Virus record (IMG/VR): IMGVR_UViG_3300039203_000030
Span: 1-42,140 of that record
From: a virus
Reading direction: 5' to 3' (one strand)
DNA: 42,140 nucleotides
A program made the translations under genes and the position numbers. The first letter of the stretch is position 1. Each line of letters starts with the position of its first letter. The notes below the pieces were generated by a model. It did no database searches. It saw only the letters and a program-made list of their open reading frames with translations, and had not been told where the DNA came from. Of this stretch, positions 29,916-37,972 are shown piece by piece.

Positions 29916-30886
29916 GTCTCGCGGATCAGGTAGCGGCGCCCTCTGATGGGGTGCAGATTATTGGCGGGTTCGCGGACGTTTACCCGGCCGTGAAGATCGG
30001 CGGACTCTCCCAGCCGGCATCATGGCCGTCCGGTGTGTATGCCGCGCCGGGCGAGTCGCTGCTTATCGCGCAGCTCGTGAAGGGCGACGCTCCTGCCCAG
30101 AACGTTGTGTTGGGCAGGGTTGGTGTTGACGGTCCTCGGGAAGCCACTGTTACGACGGTTCCTGGTGGGTCTGACACGATCACTGTCACTGCTAACACTG
30201 TGAACTACACGGCAACATTCCTGGCCTCCTACACACCCACAGTGGGAGACCGTGTCCGGCTGATGTGGCAGGGCCGGGACGTGACCGTCGTCGGGAAAGT
30301 CGGCGTCACCCCCGCCCCTGCAGGACCCACCGGCACCACGTCGGCAGGGACCACCGCGCCACCGTCGCCCAAAGCCACAGGGACGTTCAGTGCGCCCGCC
30401 ATCGACTCGGCCACGTACTGGTCCGGTGGTGGCTGGGATTCCATCCGCCCTTACGGCGGGATCGTCGGCCAAGGCACCATCTACGGGACCACGAACGTGA
30501 TCACCGGGGCGTGGTTCTACGGCACCACCATGGCCGAACTCGCCGGAGCAACTATCAACCGGATCCGGTTCCGTGTCCCGCAACGCCGTTCGGTCGGCTC
30601 GTTCAACAGTGCACTCACCCTGCACCTGTACGCCCACAACTCCCCCGGGCGTCCGGGCGGGGACGTGTCCCGCGTATCGGGGCCCACGGATATTTCCATT
30701 CCGGCCGGTTGGAACCCCGGCCCCGGCGACGGGTTCATTGACCTGCCCACCACGATCGCCCCCACCCTCATTGCCGGTGGGGGCGTCTCCATTTCCGGGG
30801 ACCCGTACCTGAGTTTCGTCGGCAAACCATCAGACCCGGCCTCGGGCCAACTACTTATTGATTGGAGCCGGACATGGCTGGTATAA
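29912..30886 (+). CDS. Minor tail protein, 324 aa
   Basis: GTG overlaps the upstream stop. The N-terminal 130 residues form an OB-like beta domain (VQIIGGFADVYPAVKIGGLSQPASWPSGVYAAPGESLLIAQLVKG ... DRVRLMWQGRDVTVVGKVG). A Pro/Thr/Gly linker (GPTGTTSAGTTAPPSPKA) leads to a C-terminal beta domain (INRIRFRVPQRRSVGSFNSALTLHLYAHN) with jelly-roll-like character. Likely a tail-tip or receptor-contact protein. Confidence 0.78.
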   Translation: MSLADQVAAPSDGVQIIGGFADVYPAVKIGGLSQPASWPSGVYAAPGESLLIAQLVKGDAPAQNVVLGRVGVDGPREATVTTVPGGSDTITVTANTVNYTATFLASYTPTVGDRVRLMWQGRDVTVVGKVGVTPAPAGPTGTTSAGTTAPPSPKATGTFSAPAIDSATYWSGGGWDSIRPYGGIVGQGTIYGTTNVITGAWFYGTTMAELAGATINRIRFRVPQRRSVGSFNSALTLHLYAHNSPGRPGGDVSRVSGPTDISIPAGWNPGPGDGFIDLPTTIAPTLIAGGGVSISGDPYLSFVGKPSDPASGQLLIDWSRTWLV

Positions 30887-31503
30887 CCCGCTGGAACAAG
30901 ACCATCACCCCCGCAGGCGCGGACGGGTGGTCCTTGACTCCCGACATTGGGAAGGCCCTCGACTCGGCCCGGGTCGCGATCCCGGTAGCGAACCAGGCGG
31001 AGCGGGACGGGCTCACTTCACCCTTGGGTGCCCTGCCGATCCCAACACTGGTGTGGCGGCTCGATAAGAACCGCTATGAGACGTGGGACGGGACGATCTG
31101 GCGTGCCGGGTTCGGCACCGCCTACACCCCAATCTGGACCGGCGTCACCGACTTCGGCACGGGCGGCTCCCTGACCGGAACGTACTGGCAGGACGGGGAC
31201 CGGGTCACCGTCCGCTCCCGCGCTAAGTTCGGGTCTGCGGCGACCATCGGCACGGCCGCGATCTACTGCCCGCTGCCGTCCGGGCTGCCCATCGGCGGGA
31301 CCGAGTCCGGCCACCTCGGCACCGGTTTCCACGTCAACAGTGCAGGTGTCCTCCGCCCCCTCGTGGTGTTCGCCGGCTCATCCACCACCGCCTCTGTCTG
31401 GTCTTCACAGTTCCCCGTCCAAACCCTCGGCACGGCCGGGTGCACGGCCGCTGCCACCGAGTACATCGAGATCGTCTTCAGCTACCAGACGAGCGGGATC
31501 TGA
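30874..31503 (+). CDS. Minor tail / fibre-like protein, 209 aa
   Basis: ATG 30874 lies within the end of the preceding gene with GGAGCC upstream. N-terminal coiled-coil-free region with VAIPVANQAERDGLTSPLGALPIPTLVWRLDKNRYETWDG (a common fibre adaptor motif), then a beta domain YTPIWTGVTDFGTGGSLTGTYWQDGDRVTVRSRAKFGSAATIG ending VQTLGTAGCTAAATEYIEIVFSYQTSG. This C-terminal domain resembles receptor-binding beta sandwiches of actinophage fibres. Confidence 0.75.
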   Translation: MAGITRWNKTITPAGADGWSLTPDIGKALDSARVAIPVANQAERDGLTSPLGALPIPTLVWRLDKNRYETWDGTIWRAGFGTAYTPIWTGVTDFGTGGSLTGTYWQDGDRVTVRSRAKFGSAATIGTAAIYCPLPSGLPIGGTESGHLGTGFHVNSAGVLRPLVVFAGSSTTASVWSSQFPVQTLGTAGCTAAATEYIEIVFSYQTSGI

Positions 31504-31862
31504 TGGCCATGGACGCCGAGACACCACCCCGCGCCGCTGAGGCCGTGGAAGTCGTCCTGGCCCGCATGGACGGCAAGCTTGACCGCATATGGGACAGGTT
31601 CTCGGATCTTGACCCGCGCGTCGGCAAGCTTGAGGACCGGATGAAAATCCAGGAAGACCTAACCCTAACCCTGTCAAAGGATGCGGAGGCGGAAAAGGCC
31701 AAGGCCGAAGCCCTCGCGTTCGCACTCAAGGAACAGGACGAGACGCGCCGCAACCAGTCCGAACAGTCGTGGACTCCCGTGCAACGATTCTTCGCAGTCG
31801 TCGGTGGTATCGGCGTCGTGGCGGCCCTGATTATCCAGTTCTACTCAACCGTCAAGGGATAG
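31503..31862 (+). CDS. Coiled-coil membrane protein with XhlA-like layout, 119 aa
   Basis: ATG shares a base with the previous stop; a second ATG lies two codons later. A charged helix (EVVLARMDGKLDRIWDRFSDLDPRVGKLEDRMKIQEDL) forms a coiled coil, followed by a Lys/Glu helix and a single C-terminal membrane segment (FFAVVGGIGVVAALIIQFYSTV). This is the XhlA-type topology seen in lysis modules. It precedes endolysin and holin, so it is probably a lysis accessory or second holin; inference by layout. Confidence 0.75.
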   Translation: MAMDAETPPRAAEAVEVVLARMDGKLDRIWDRFSDLDPRVGKLEDRMKIQEDLTLTLSKDAEAEKAKAEALAFALKEQDETRRNQSEQSWTPVQRFFAVVGGIGVVAALIIQFYSTVKG

Positions 31863-31871
31863 GAGGACGGC

Positions 31872-32732
31872 GTGAGCTTCATCCAAGTCATTACGCCTAA
31901 CCCGGACATCCCATGCACACCCGGTTGGTGCCTCCAGTACGTCCGTCAAACCTACGGACTCCCGGCAAGGTATAGCTCCGCAACTGAGGCGTGGAACAAC
32001 TCCACCAGTCAGCACCAGGATTGGGACTTCCCCGCAGATTGCTGGGTGCCCGTCTGGTTCTCGCTCGCTACCGAACCTGCCGGGCATGTTGCCCTGCGCA
32101 CACCGGACGGCAGTGTCTACTCATCCAGCGACGCCAACACCAGCACCCCGCACCATCACCCGTCACTGGATGACCTCATCAGCTACTACGCCGCCGGGAA
32201 TCCGCTGACCTATCTTGGCTGGACTGAAGACGTGGCCAGCTACCCCGTCATAGCAGACTCATCCATCGGCTACGAATCCGCCACCATCACACCCTTGGAG
32301 GACACCTTGTCAGCAGCAGAAGTGGACGCCATTGTCCTGGAATCAAACAAGCAACACATCGAGACGCGCCGGATCTTCCTTGAGGCACTAGCCGCGGTCC
32401 CGGGAAACGTCCTAAAGCAGCCCGTCCCCTACAAGGACCCGGTCACAGGCGCGGACACCGGCCAGCCCACCAACCTTGCCACGGTCGTCGGCTTCACCGA
32501 CTTCCAGCACAACGCCACACGAACCAGTATCCCCGCTGCTGTCCTGAACCAGAATCTCGGGGACGGCACGAACGCGAACCTCGCCGGAATCCTGGTTGCC
32601 ATCAATGCAAAACCCGCAGCCGCGACCAACGTGTCGGGCGCCAGCATTGACGTGGACGTGCTCGTGGCCCGGCTCAAGGCCGAACTGCCGGCTGCGCAGT
32701 TCGAATACTTCAAGACCCAGATCACCAAGTAA
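31872..32732 (+). CDS. Endolysin, CHAP/NlpC-type cysteine amidase
   Basis: 286 residues, GTG with AGGAGG upstream. Catalytic N-terminal domain (about 1-125): CTPGWCLQYVRQTYG (Cys 15/20, catalytic Cys probably 20), FSLATEPAGHVALRTPDGSVYSSSD (His 72) and YLGWTEDVASYPVI. This Cys-His layout is that of actinophage NlpC/P60-CHAP-like lysins, cutting peptidoglycan peptide bonds. The C-terminal half (from about 140) is helical and repeats elements common in actinophage lysins (LSAAEVDAIVLESNKQHIETRR ... NVSGASIDVDVLVARLKAELPAAQ), probably oligomerisation or cell-wall targeting. Confidence 0.9.
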   Translation: MSFIQVITPNPDIPCTPGWCLQYVRQTYGLPARYSSATEAWNNSTSQHQDWDFPADCWVPVWFSLATEPAGHVALRTPDGSVYSSSDANTSTPHHHPSLDDLISYYAAGNPLTYLGWTEDVASYPVIADSSIGYESATITPLEDTLSAAEVDAIVLESNKQHIETRRIFLEALAAVPGNVLKQPVPYKDPVTGADTGQPTNLATVVGFTDFQHNATRTSIPAAVLNQNLGDGTNANLAGILVAINAKPAAATNVSGASIDVDVLVARLKAELPAAQFEYFKTQITK

Positions 32733-32742
32733 GGAAAACATC

Positions 32743-33156
32743 ATGAAGACCAACACTCCCATCTCCCCGAAGATCTGGGCCGGTGCCAACGCCGCCGCGC
32801 TCGTCGCCCTTTTCATTACCCTGCTTGGCGCTCTCGGCCCTGGCTCCCTTGACTTCCTGGGACATTGGGCACCACTGGCATACAGCATCGTTGCAATCGC
32901 CACATTCGCCGGCGCCGCGTATCTGAAGACTGACTCGCTCCGCGAAGCCGGCCTAGCTGCCATGCAGAAGGCCGCCGAAGAAGCTGCCGCCGCTGTTGAG
33001 GCATCCAAGCAGACCTCCCTCGCCGCAACTGCCGTCAATGATCCGGCCCCCGCCACCGTGTTCCCCGCCGCGAAGGTTGACGCCGCACTCGTCGCACCGG
33101 AACCGATCGTAGAGCCGGTCACCGTCACGCCCGTCTTCACCCCACCCGCCGCCTAA
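32743..33156 (+). CDS. Holin, two membrane segments
   Basis: ATG 32743 with AAGGAAAA upstream. Two membrane segments, AGANAAALVALFITLLGALG (about 12-31) and APLAYSIVAIATFAGAAYL (about 42-60), separated by a short loop, then an Ala-rich helical tail and a Pro/Val-rich C-terminus. Size, topology and position immediately after the endolysin fit a holin that opens the membrane at lysis. The long tail (about 75 residues) is larger than in most holins. Confidence 0.85.
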   Translation: MKTNTPISPKIWAGANAAALVALFITLLGALGPGSLDFLGHWAPLAYSIVAIATFAGAAYLKTDSLREAGLAAMQKAAEEAAAAVEASKQTSLAATAVNDPAPATVFPAAKVDAALVAPEPIVEPVTVTPVFTPPAA

Positions 33157-33174
33157 CCACCCAGGAGCCGAACC

Positions 33175-34626
33175 GTGACCGTCTACGCCTTCTCGCGCCT
33201 GCCCGCGTTCAACCCCAACACGAACCCCGCGTCCGTGGCGAAGTCCGCGACCGGCTCCGTCTACGACATCGGTGACACCGGGTTCCTCACCCCGCTGAAC
33301 CTGACCCTCGTCGCGACGAACACGGTCACAACCACGCTGATCTCGGACGCCAACGGCATGTTCCCCGACTTCACGCTGGACAGCCGCACCCAGTGTGCGT
33401 TCAAGTCCGGGACCCAGGTGTTCATCCTGACCACCACCACTCCCATCGCGGGGCCCACCGGGCCGACCTCCACCGTGCCTGGACCTCCGGGGCCGGCAAC
33501 CACTGATGCGTCCCTGCTGGCGGCCGGGACGGTGGCCGATGCGCGGCTCCCAACGCGGCTCCAAGATACGGCACTAAATGCCACTTATGGCCCTGCCGAA
33601 CCCGGCGTGACCGCCTGGGCCGCGTCAACGGTTTACGCGGCGGGAAACATCGTCCGCAACCCGCAGGGGCATGTTGTCACGGTCCTCACCGCGCACACGT
33701 CTACGAGCACGTACGACTCTTCCAAGTTCACTACACCGCTGGGCTACATGCCATTTGGCGGGACGCCGGTCACCACTGTCGTAAAGCAGAACGGTGACAC
33801 GCGACCCGGCGTGTGGGAGATGATCCACGACTCCGGAACCGGCTACCTGTTCCACCTCATGACCGGCACCAACGCCGCCACGGCTTCCGCACTCATCGGG
33901 CTGGGTATAGACAACGGCGGCCAAGGCATCTTCATCAATAACAAGAAGACCGGCCAAGGCATCAACATCCAGCAGAACGACACCATCACGTCGGCAACGG
34001 CATACGCGATCTACGCCAGCCAACTCTCCACCGTCGCGCCGCTGATCCATATTGACCAGGCAAGCGGCACACAAGCCTCACTGCGCATTGTCACATCGGA
34101 AACAACCGACGACCTCAAAGAGGGCTTTAAGTTCATTGCCCCAGGATCAAATAAGGGGGGTGCGATCCTCGCCAAAACCGGCAACATCTTCTGGTTCTCA
34201 GACATTGTTACCCATGACGGCGGCAAAATGCGCGTCCGCGCACTCCAGACCGACCAAAACAATAATCAGGCCATGATCGAATCCAGCGCCCTGCGATTGG
34301 CGACGTACACAGGGTCCACTGACCAGTTCTGGCATAAACGCGTGACAGGCTCGGGCCAGTCGATGCTGTTCCAGAGCTCCGACACGTTAGCAGGGGGACC
34401 GGACGCATCGGTGACGTGGGTGACCGGGCTTGAAATCAAACAGGTCTCCGGCATCTCAGCCGGAACGCAGATCGGCTTCTACGGGGCAACGCCCATTGCC
34501 CGGCAGGCTGCCATTACCGCGCCCACCGCCCCCTCAGCAGCCTACGTACAGGCCGAAGCGACCGCCATGAAAACTGCCGTCGATGCAATCCGCACCGCAC
34601 TCACCGGAATAGGAATCACTTTCTAA
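33175..34626 (+). CDS. Tail fibre with collagen-like segment and trimer tail
   Basis: 483 residues, GTG with AGGAG upstream. N-terminal domain TVYAFSRLPAFNPNTNPASVAKSATGSVYDIGD is a common fibre head of actinophages. Collagen-like triplets GPTGPTSTVPGPPGPATT follow (about 93-110). The middle (about 180-440) is beta-rich. The C-terminal IGFYGATPIARQAAITAPTAPSAAYVQAEATAMKTAVDAIRTAL is the usual trimerisation tail. It is likely a receptor-binding fibre, placed after the lysis genes. Confidence 0.85.
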   Translation: MTVYAFSRLPAFNPNTNPASVAKSATGSVYDIGDTGFLTPLNLTLVATNTVTTTLISDANGMFPDFTLDSRTQCAFKSGTQVFILTTTTPIAGPTGPTSTVPGPPGPATTDASLLAAGTVADARLPTRLQDTALNATYGPAEPGVTAWAASTVYAAGNIVRNPQGHVVTVLTAHTSTSTYDSSKFTTPLGYMPFGGTPVTTVVKQNGDTRPGVWEMIHDSGTGYLFHLMTGTNAATASALIGLGIDNGGQGIFINNKKTGQGINIQQNDTITSATAYAIYASQLSTVAPLIHIDQASGTQASLRIVTSETTDDLKEGFKFIAPGSNKGGAILAKTGNIFWFSDIVTHDGGKMRVRALQTDQNNNQAMIESSALRLATYTGSTDQFWHKRVTGSGQSMLFQSSDTLAGGPDASVTWVTGLEIKQVSGISAGTQIGFYGATPIARQAAITAPTAPSAAYVQAEATAMKTAVDAIRTALTGIGITF

Positions 34627-34883
34627 TGCATATCGACCCCTCAGCCGTCCTCGCGCTGCTCTCCGACCTGACCCAGCGACTCGCCGCCTCCGAAGCTGAA
34701 AATGCACAGCTAAGGGCAAAGATGGAAACTGCCCCAACTCTGGAGCGGGAAGGATTCAAGGCCTACGCGACACCAGATGGAACATATGCAGTTTCATGGG
34801 GCGGGCAGTGGCTCTCTGGCATCTATGGGAAGACCGCGGAAGAAGCCATTGAACTCGGCCGCGCCGAAGTGGCCAAGGGATGA
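34626..34883 (+). CDS. Small coiled-coil protein after the fibre, 85 aa
   Basis: ATG shares a base with the fibre stop. N-terminal leucine-rich coiled coil (SAVLALLSDLTQRLAASEAENAQLRAKME), then KAYATPDGTYAVSWGGQWLSGIYGKTAEEAIELGRAE, a small domain. Could be a fibre chaperone or a fibre-tip partner; unproven. Its last 90 bases overlap the end of the leftward SGNH gene. Confidence 0.65.
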   Translation: MHIDPSAVLALLSDLTQRLAASEAENAQLRAKMETAPTLEREGFKAYATPDGTYAVSWGGQWLSGIYGKTAEEAIELGRAEVAKG

Positions 34884-35642
34884 TAAGGAAAGTTGGGCAA
34901 CCTTGATTCGGGCGAGCAGGGCATCGGCAATGGCCCGGTGCCCTGTGTCGTTCGGGTGAAAATCATCAGACTTGCCCGTGAAGGCAGGCAGCCCAGCCGG
35001 GCCAATCGTTGCAGGGTCGCGGTAGAGCTCCCGCAGGGACACGAATACCCCGCCATGCCGTTCGCATTGGTCGGTAATCACGGCATCATATGTCGGACCC
35101 TCAGGACCGCCACCGTTGCCCTCCCATACGCCCGCGCAGACCAGCGCAACACCTGGTGAGCCTTGCGTGATCCGGTCCAGCAGCGAGCCGTATGCGGCCC
35201 CGAACTGATCCAGCGGGGTCACCTTACCCAAGTCGTTGGTTCCCAGCTCGACCACTGCAAGGTCCAACCCCTTGGGGACCTCGTACTTGGCGGAAACGTC
35301 CAGTGTTGTCCCGCCCGTGATGGCGCTGTTGAACTCCTGCACCGGGCCACTCTTTTGAAGCTGGTCCAGCATTAGCCACTTGAACCCATTCTTCTGCTGG
35401 GACGCATACAGCGCACCAGTCAACGAATCCCCGGCGAACAGGGTACGCAACGCGGCACCGTTCTTCCGAGTAGGCGCCACGGTAGGCGGGGGTAGTGGGG
35501 CCGGGAGGGGCACGTACTGTGTGACAACACCCCCCGACTTGCTCGAAGCAGACTGCCCCAAGGCAACGCCCGAGATGCTTAGGGCCGCCACGGCCAGAAT
35601 GGCGATGCCGCCAAACTTAAGTACCTGCTTCTTATCGGGCAT
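34794..35642 (-). CDS. SGNH/GDSL hydrolase, membrane-anchored or secreted, 282 aa
   Basis: Start ATG 35642 is chosen for GGGGGAG five bases upstream; in-frame GTG/ATG further up (35669, 35666) are possible. The hydrophobic segment FGGIAILAVAALSISGVAL (about 9-27) is an anchor or signal. A Pro-rich linker (PLPAPLPPPTVAP) precedes the catalytic domain: AGDSLTG (Ser nucleophile), VELGTNDLG (Asn/Gly oxyanion motif) and KSDDFHPNDTGH (Asp/His). Such enzymes deacylate sugars or lipids at the cell surface. Leftward in a late rightward region, so likely a prophage-expressed gene that alters host surface or receptors (inference). Confidence 0.85.
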   Translation of the reverse strand: MPDKKQVLKFGGIAILAVAALSISGVALGQSASSKSGGVVTQYVPLPAPLPPPTVAPTRKNGAALRTLFAGDSLTGALYASQQKNGFKWLMLDQLQKSGPVQEFNSAITGGTTLDVSAKYEVPKGLDLAVVELGTNDLGKVTPLDQFGAAYGSLLDRITQGSPGVALVCAGVWEGNGGGPEGPTYDAVITDQCERHGGVFVSLRELYRDPATIGPAGLPAFTGKSDDFHPNDTGHRAIADALLARIKVAQLSLSSLGHFGAAEFNGFFRGLPIDAREPLPAP

Positions 35643-35725
35643 ACGAACTCCCCCACGCTTCTTCATCACCCGCAAATCATACCGGCACTCCTACGTCCAG
35701 TCGGGCGGCACCGAAACCGCAAGCC

Positions 35726-35968
35726 CTAAACACATTCCCGGCGCAAAAAGCCGGCCCAATGAGTAAAGGCCCAGCACACGCTAGTAATAGTGAGGGCCAG
35801 CCAACTGAGCGTGTGGTCGAGCGGCCAACCTGCCACAGTCCACCTGAGGAACCCGACGAGTCCGAAAGCCGCGACGATCAGCGGAGCTAGGAAGATCACC
35901 CTAAGGATGAAGGTTGGGCGCGTCGGCCCCGTTTCTGATCGAGTCTCAGCGGATACGTCATTTTCCAT
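35726..35968 (-). CDS. Small membrane protein, two segments, 80 aa
   Basis: ATG 35968 is chosen since a TACACT -10 box lies six bases upstream; the longer reading from 36034 would start before the promoter. Hydrophilic start (ENDVSAETRSETGPTRP), then membrane segments ILRVIFLAPLIVAAFGLVGFLRW and TLSWLALTITSVCWAFTHWAGFL. Upstream of the SGNH gene in the same orientation. Candidate superinfection-immunity membrane protein; function unproven. Confidence 0.68.
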   Translation of the reverse strand: MENDVSAETRSETGPTRPTFILRVIFLAPLIVAAFGLVGFLRWTVAGWPLDHTLSWLALTITSVCWAFTHWAGFLRRECV

Positions 35969-35974
35969 GGCCCA

Positions 35975-35980
35975 AGTGTA
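35975..35980 (-). promoter_or_regulatory. -10 box for leaderless membrane protein gene
   Basis: On the minus strand TACACT, then six bases, then ATG, with no Shine-Dalgarno match. A weak -35 (CTTAACC) lies about 15 bases upstream. Probably expresses the leftward accessory genes in the lysogen. Confidence 0.5.
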
Positions 35981-36361
35981 GGGGCCAATAAGACCGGTTA
36001 AGTGCACTAACTGAAATACGACTTCCCGCCTCATCCTCTCCGGAGGGTGGGGCGGTTTCGTGCGTCCAGGGAGAACTCAGGGAGGAATGGTCACCGCAGG
36101 CGTCTTGAGTGGGCTGTAACTTACTCATTGTTGCTTACCCACTATCGCTCACTGTTACCCAAGTAGGCACGCCGGACAGGACGCAGAAAACCCCGCCAAT
36201 CCGTGGATTTCACCGGACTGACGGGGTGTGTAACTGCTAGACTAGAGTGAGTAACAATTGATCAGACTCCATGTCGATCAGGTGTAACTATTCCCCGCAA
36301 ACAAAGGGAACTTCCCTACCCTAGGGAGGTTTCCGGGAGATCGGGAAATGGACTTGAAGAT
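35981..36361. other. Non-coding interval with repeats, hairpins and possible attP
   Basis: No convincing gene. It contains two imperfect direct repeats CTCATTGTTGCTTACCCA and CTCACTGTTACCCA near 36124-36161, with a related inverted copy GTGAGTAACA near 36247. It also has a -10-like TGCTAGACT (36235-36243) pointing right, and a palindromic TTCCCTA-CCC-TAGGGAG near 36312. Repeated short arms near a leftward integrase gene suggest integrase arm sites, so attP may lie here; this cannot be settled from one sequence. Confidence 0.4.
36191..36226 (-). terminator. Hairpin, probably leftward terminator
   Basis: CCCCG/CGGGG outer stem with TCCG/CGGA inner pairing. On the minus strand it is followed by TTTTC, so it may end leftward (integrase) transcripts that run under the HNH gene. 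On the plus strand it resembles the leader hairpins only loosely and has no start codon at the matching distance. Confidence 0.5.
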
Positions 36362-36389
36362 GCCCCGCGAAGCTGTGAACTTCCGGGGC
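36362..36389 (+). promoter_or_regulatory. Leader hairpin 4 (recurrent 5'-UTR motif)
   Basis: Lower stem GCCCCG/CGGGGC, one bulged C on the 5' side, upper stem GAAG/CTTC, loop CTGTGAA. It ends 25 bases before the HNH ATG at 36415; GGAGGG lies between. Same bulge and loop type as hairpin 3. Confidence 0.7.
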
Positions 36390-36414
36390 CCGAACGAATC
36401 TGGAGGGATTCGCT

Positions 36415-36885
36415 ATGAACAGTGTACGGGAACGCATCATGAGCCGCGTGGAAATCAACGCAGGCGGGTGCTGGATATTCCAAGGCGCAATCACTTCCCG
36501 CGGGTACGGATCGATCAGTGTGGACGGTGTCATCCACAGCACCCACACCAGAATGTACCTCGCGTCAGGCCGGGAGATCCCGGAAGCTATGGAGATCGAC
36601 CACCTATGTCACGGGCAGAGCGATTGCAAGGGCGGGACCGAATGCCCGCACCGCGCCTGCTGCAACCCCGCCCACCTTGAAGCCGTGCCGAAGGAAGTCA
36701 ACTGGGAACGCGGCGAGTCGCCCAGCCGGATCAACTCCCTCCGCACGGAATGCAAGCATGGCCACCCACTGGCAGGGGATAACCTCCGCATTGCGATCCG
36801 AAAAGGGCGCAACCCTTCCCGGCAATGCAAGGCCTGCCACCACAACCTCATCCAGGCGCGCCGGGCCGCGGGGCTCGCAGCCTAG
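36415..36885 (+). CDS. HNH endonuclease with C-terminal Cys/His finger, 156 aa
   Basis: ATG with GGAGGG upstream. N-terminal GGCWIFQGAITSRGYGSISVDG and THTRMYLASG, then EIDHLCHG, a Cys-rich insert (DCKGGTECPHRACCNPAHLEAV) holding the HNH metal site, and a C-terminal segment ECKHGHPLAGDNLRIAIRKG then RQCKACHHNLIQARRA with paired Cys. This is the homing-type HNH common in actinophages, different in domain layout from the two AP2-bearing copies. It faces the integrase tail to tail with a four-base overlap. Confidence 0.9.
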   Translation: MNSVRERIMSRVEINAGGCWIFQGAITSRGYGSISVDGVIHSTHTRMYLASGREIPEAMEIDHLCHGQSDCKGGTECPHRACCNPAHLEAVPKEVNWERGESPSRINSLRTECKHGHPLAGDNLRIAIRKGRNPSRQCKACHHNLIQARRAAGLAA

Positions 36886-37970
36886 GAGAACATCCCGTCG
36901 AGCCTGTCCGCTACGTCGTTGAGGTCGCTGTCAAACAGGCCCGCATACGTCGATAGGGTCATCTCGGCTTTGGCGTGGCCCAGCATCCGCTGGAGGGCCT
37001 TGATGTTCGCCCCGGCACTGACGGCCAACGACGCGGCCGTGTGCCGGAGGTCGTGCGGGTACAGCCCCGGAGGGAATGACGGGTCGGCTGCGCAGGCGGC
37101 CCTAACGGCGGATTTCATGTGGATCCACCGGAAGTTCGTGGGCCGGATCCGCTGGCCCCTGGCGGAGGTGAAGATCAGGTCCCCGGGCGCACCCTCCCCC
37201 ATGACGGACAGGACCTTGGACGTCAACGGAACATCCCGGGGCTTACCCGACTTCGGGGTCCCCACGATAGCGGTCCCCTTCACCCACACGACGGCCCGGG
37301 AGATGTTCGCCCGTTTCCGTTCCTGGTCGATGTCCCCGAATCGGAGTTCGGTGAGCTCCCCCATTCGCATCCCCGTGAGTGTGAGGCCCCAGATGAACCC
37401 GGAGTAGTGCGGCTGGATACTGTCCGCGAGGAGGGCCACCTGTGCGGGCTTGAGGTAGGTGTGGGGGCGCTGGGTCTTCGGTGGCAGCTTCACGCCCACC
37501 GCCGGCGACACGACGATCCGCCCTTCCTGCACACACCAGTTCAGGAAGGTTTTGAACCGGCCGTGCAGGGTTGCCACTGTTGTGGGCGCGAGGTCCAGGC
37601 CGGCCACCCACGTTTGGATGTCGGCGCGGCGGATGTCCGCGATGATCCGATCCCCCCAGTAGGGGCGGAGGTGCCGCTCCATGTCCCCGGCCGTTTCGTT
37701 CCGCGTGGACGGTTTGAGGTGGAGTTGGCCATCGAACCATTCAGTGAGGAGGTCTTTGACGAACACCCGGCCCCGGTCCTGGCTGATGTAGGTCCCGGCC
37801 CGCTGGTTGTGTTCGATCCATGCGAGGTGGGCTTTGGCTGCGTCCTTACTCGCGAAGGACTTCTTTTTGGGTGAGGCGCCTTCACTCCAGACGGCACGCC
37901 AGCGCAGGCCCTTGCCGTACTCGGCGGTGCGGGTCCTGTCCTTCCGGTGCCAGCGGTCTTCCAAAGCCAT
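36882..37970 (-). CDS. int: Tyrosine integrase
   Basis: 362 residues from ATG 37970 with AAGGAG upstream. N-terminal arm-binding part (about 1-55: RWHRKDRTRTAEYGKGLRWRAVW ... SFASKDAAKAHLAWIE), core-binding domain (about 60-160: FVKDLLTEWFDGQLHLKPSTRNETAGDMERHLRPYWG) and catalytic domain with TGMRMGELTELRFGDID (Arg), YPHDLRHTAASLAVSAG (His-x-x-Arg), GHAKAEMTLSTYAGL (His and nucleophile Tyr). It recombines attP with a host attB. Two bases separate its start from the ImmA-like gene stop, so both are one leftward unit. Confidence 0.96.
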   Translation of the reverse strand: MALEDRWHRKDRTRTAEYGKGLRWRAVWSEGASPKKKSFASKDAAKAHLAWIEHNQRAGTYISQDRGRVFVKDLLTEWFDGQLHLKPSTRNETAGDMERHLRPYWGDRIIADIRRADIQTWVAGLDLAPTTVATLHGRFKTFLNWCVQEGRIVVSPAVGVKLPPKTQRPHTYLKPAQVALLADSIQPHYSGFIWGLTLTGMRMGELTELRFGDIDQERKRANISRAVVWVKGTAIVGTPKSGKPRDVPLTSKVLSVMGEGAPGDLIFTSARGQRIRPTNFRWIHMKSAVRAACAADPSFPPGLYPHDLRHTAASLAVSAGANIKALQRMLGHAKAEMTLSTYAGLFDSDLNDVADRLDGMFS

Positions 37971-37972
37971 GG

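Noticed and set aside
8080-36389. Leader hairpins as HEARO/OMEGA-type guide RNAs of IscB-like nucleases
   Set aside because: The HNH proteins have no RuvC domain and the hairpins are only about 30 bases, so they do not match IscB/IsrB systems.
36321-36548. Minus-strand frames over the start of the third HNH gene
   Set aside because: They run across the leader hairpin and HNH coding region in antisense and show no domain.
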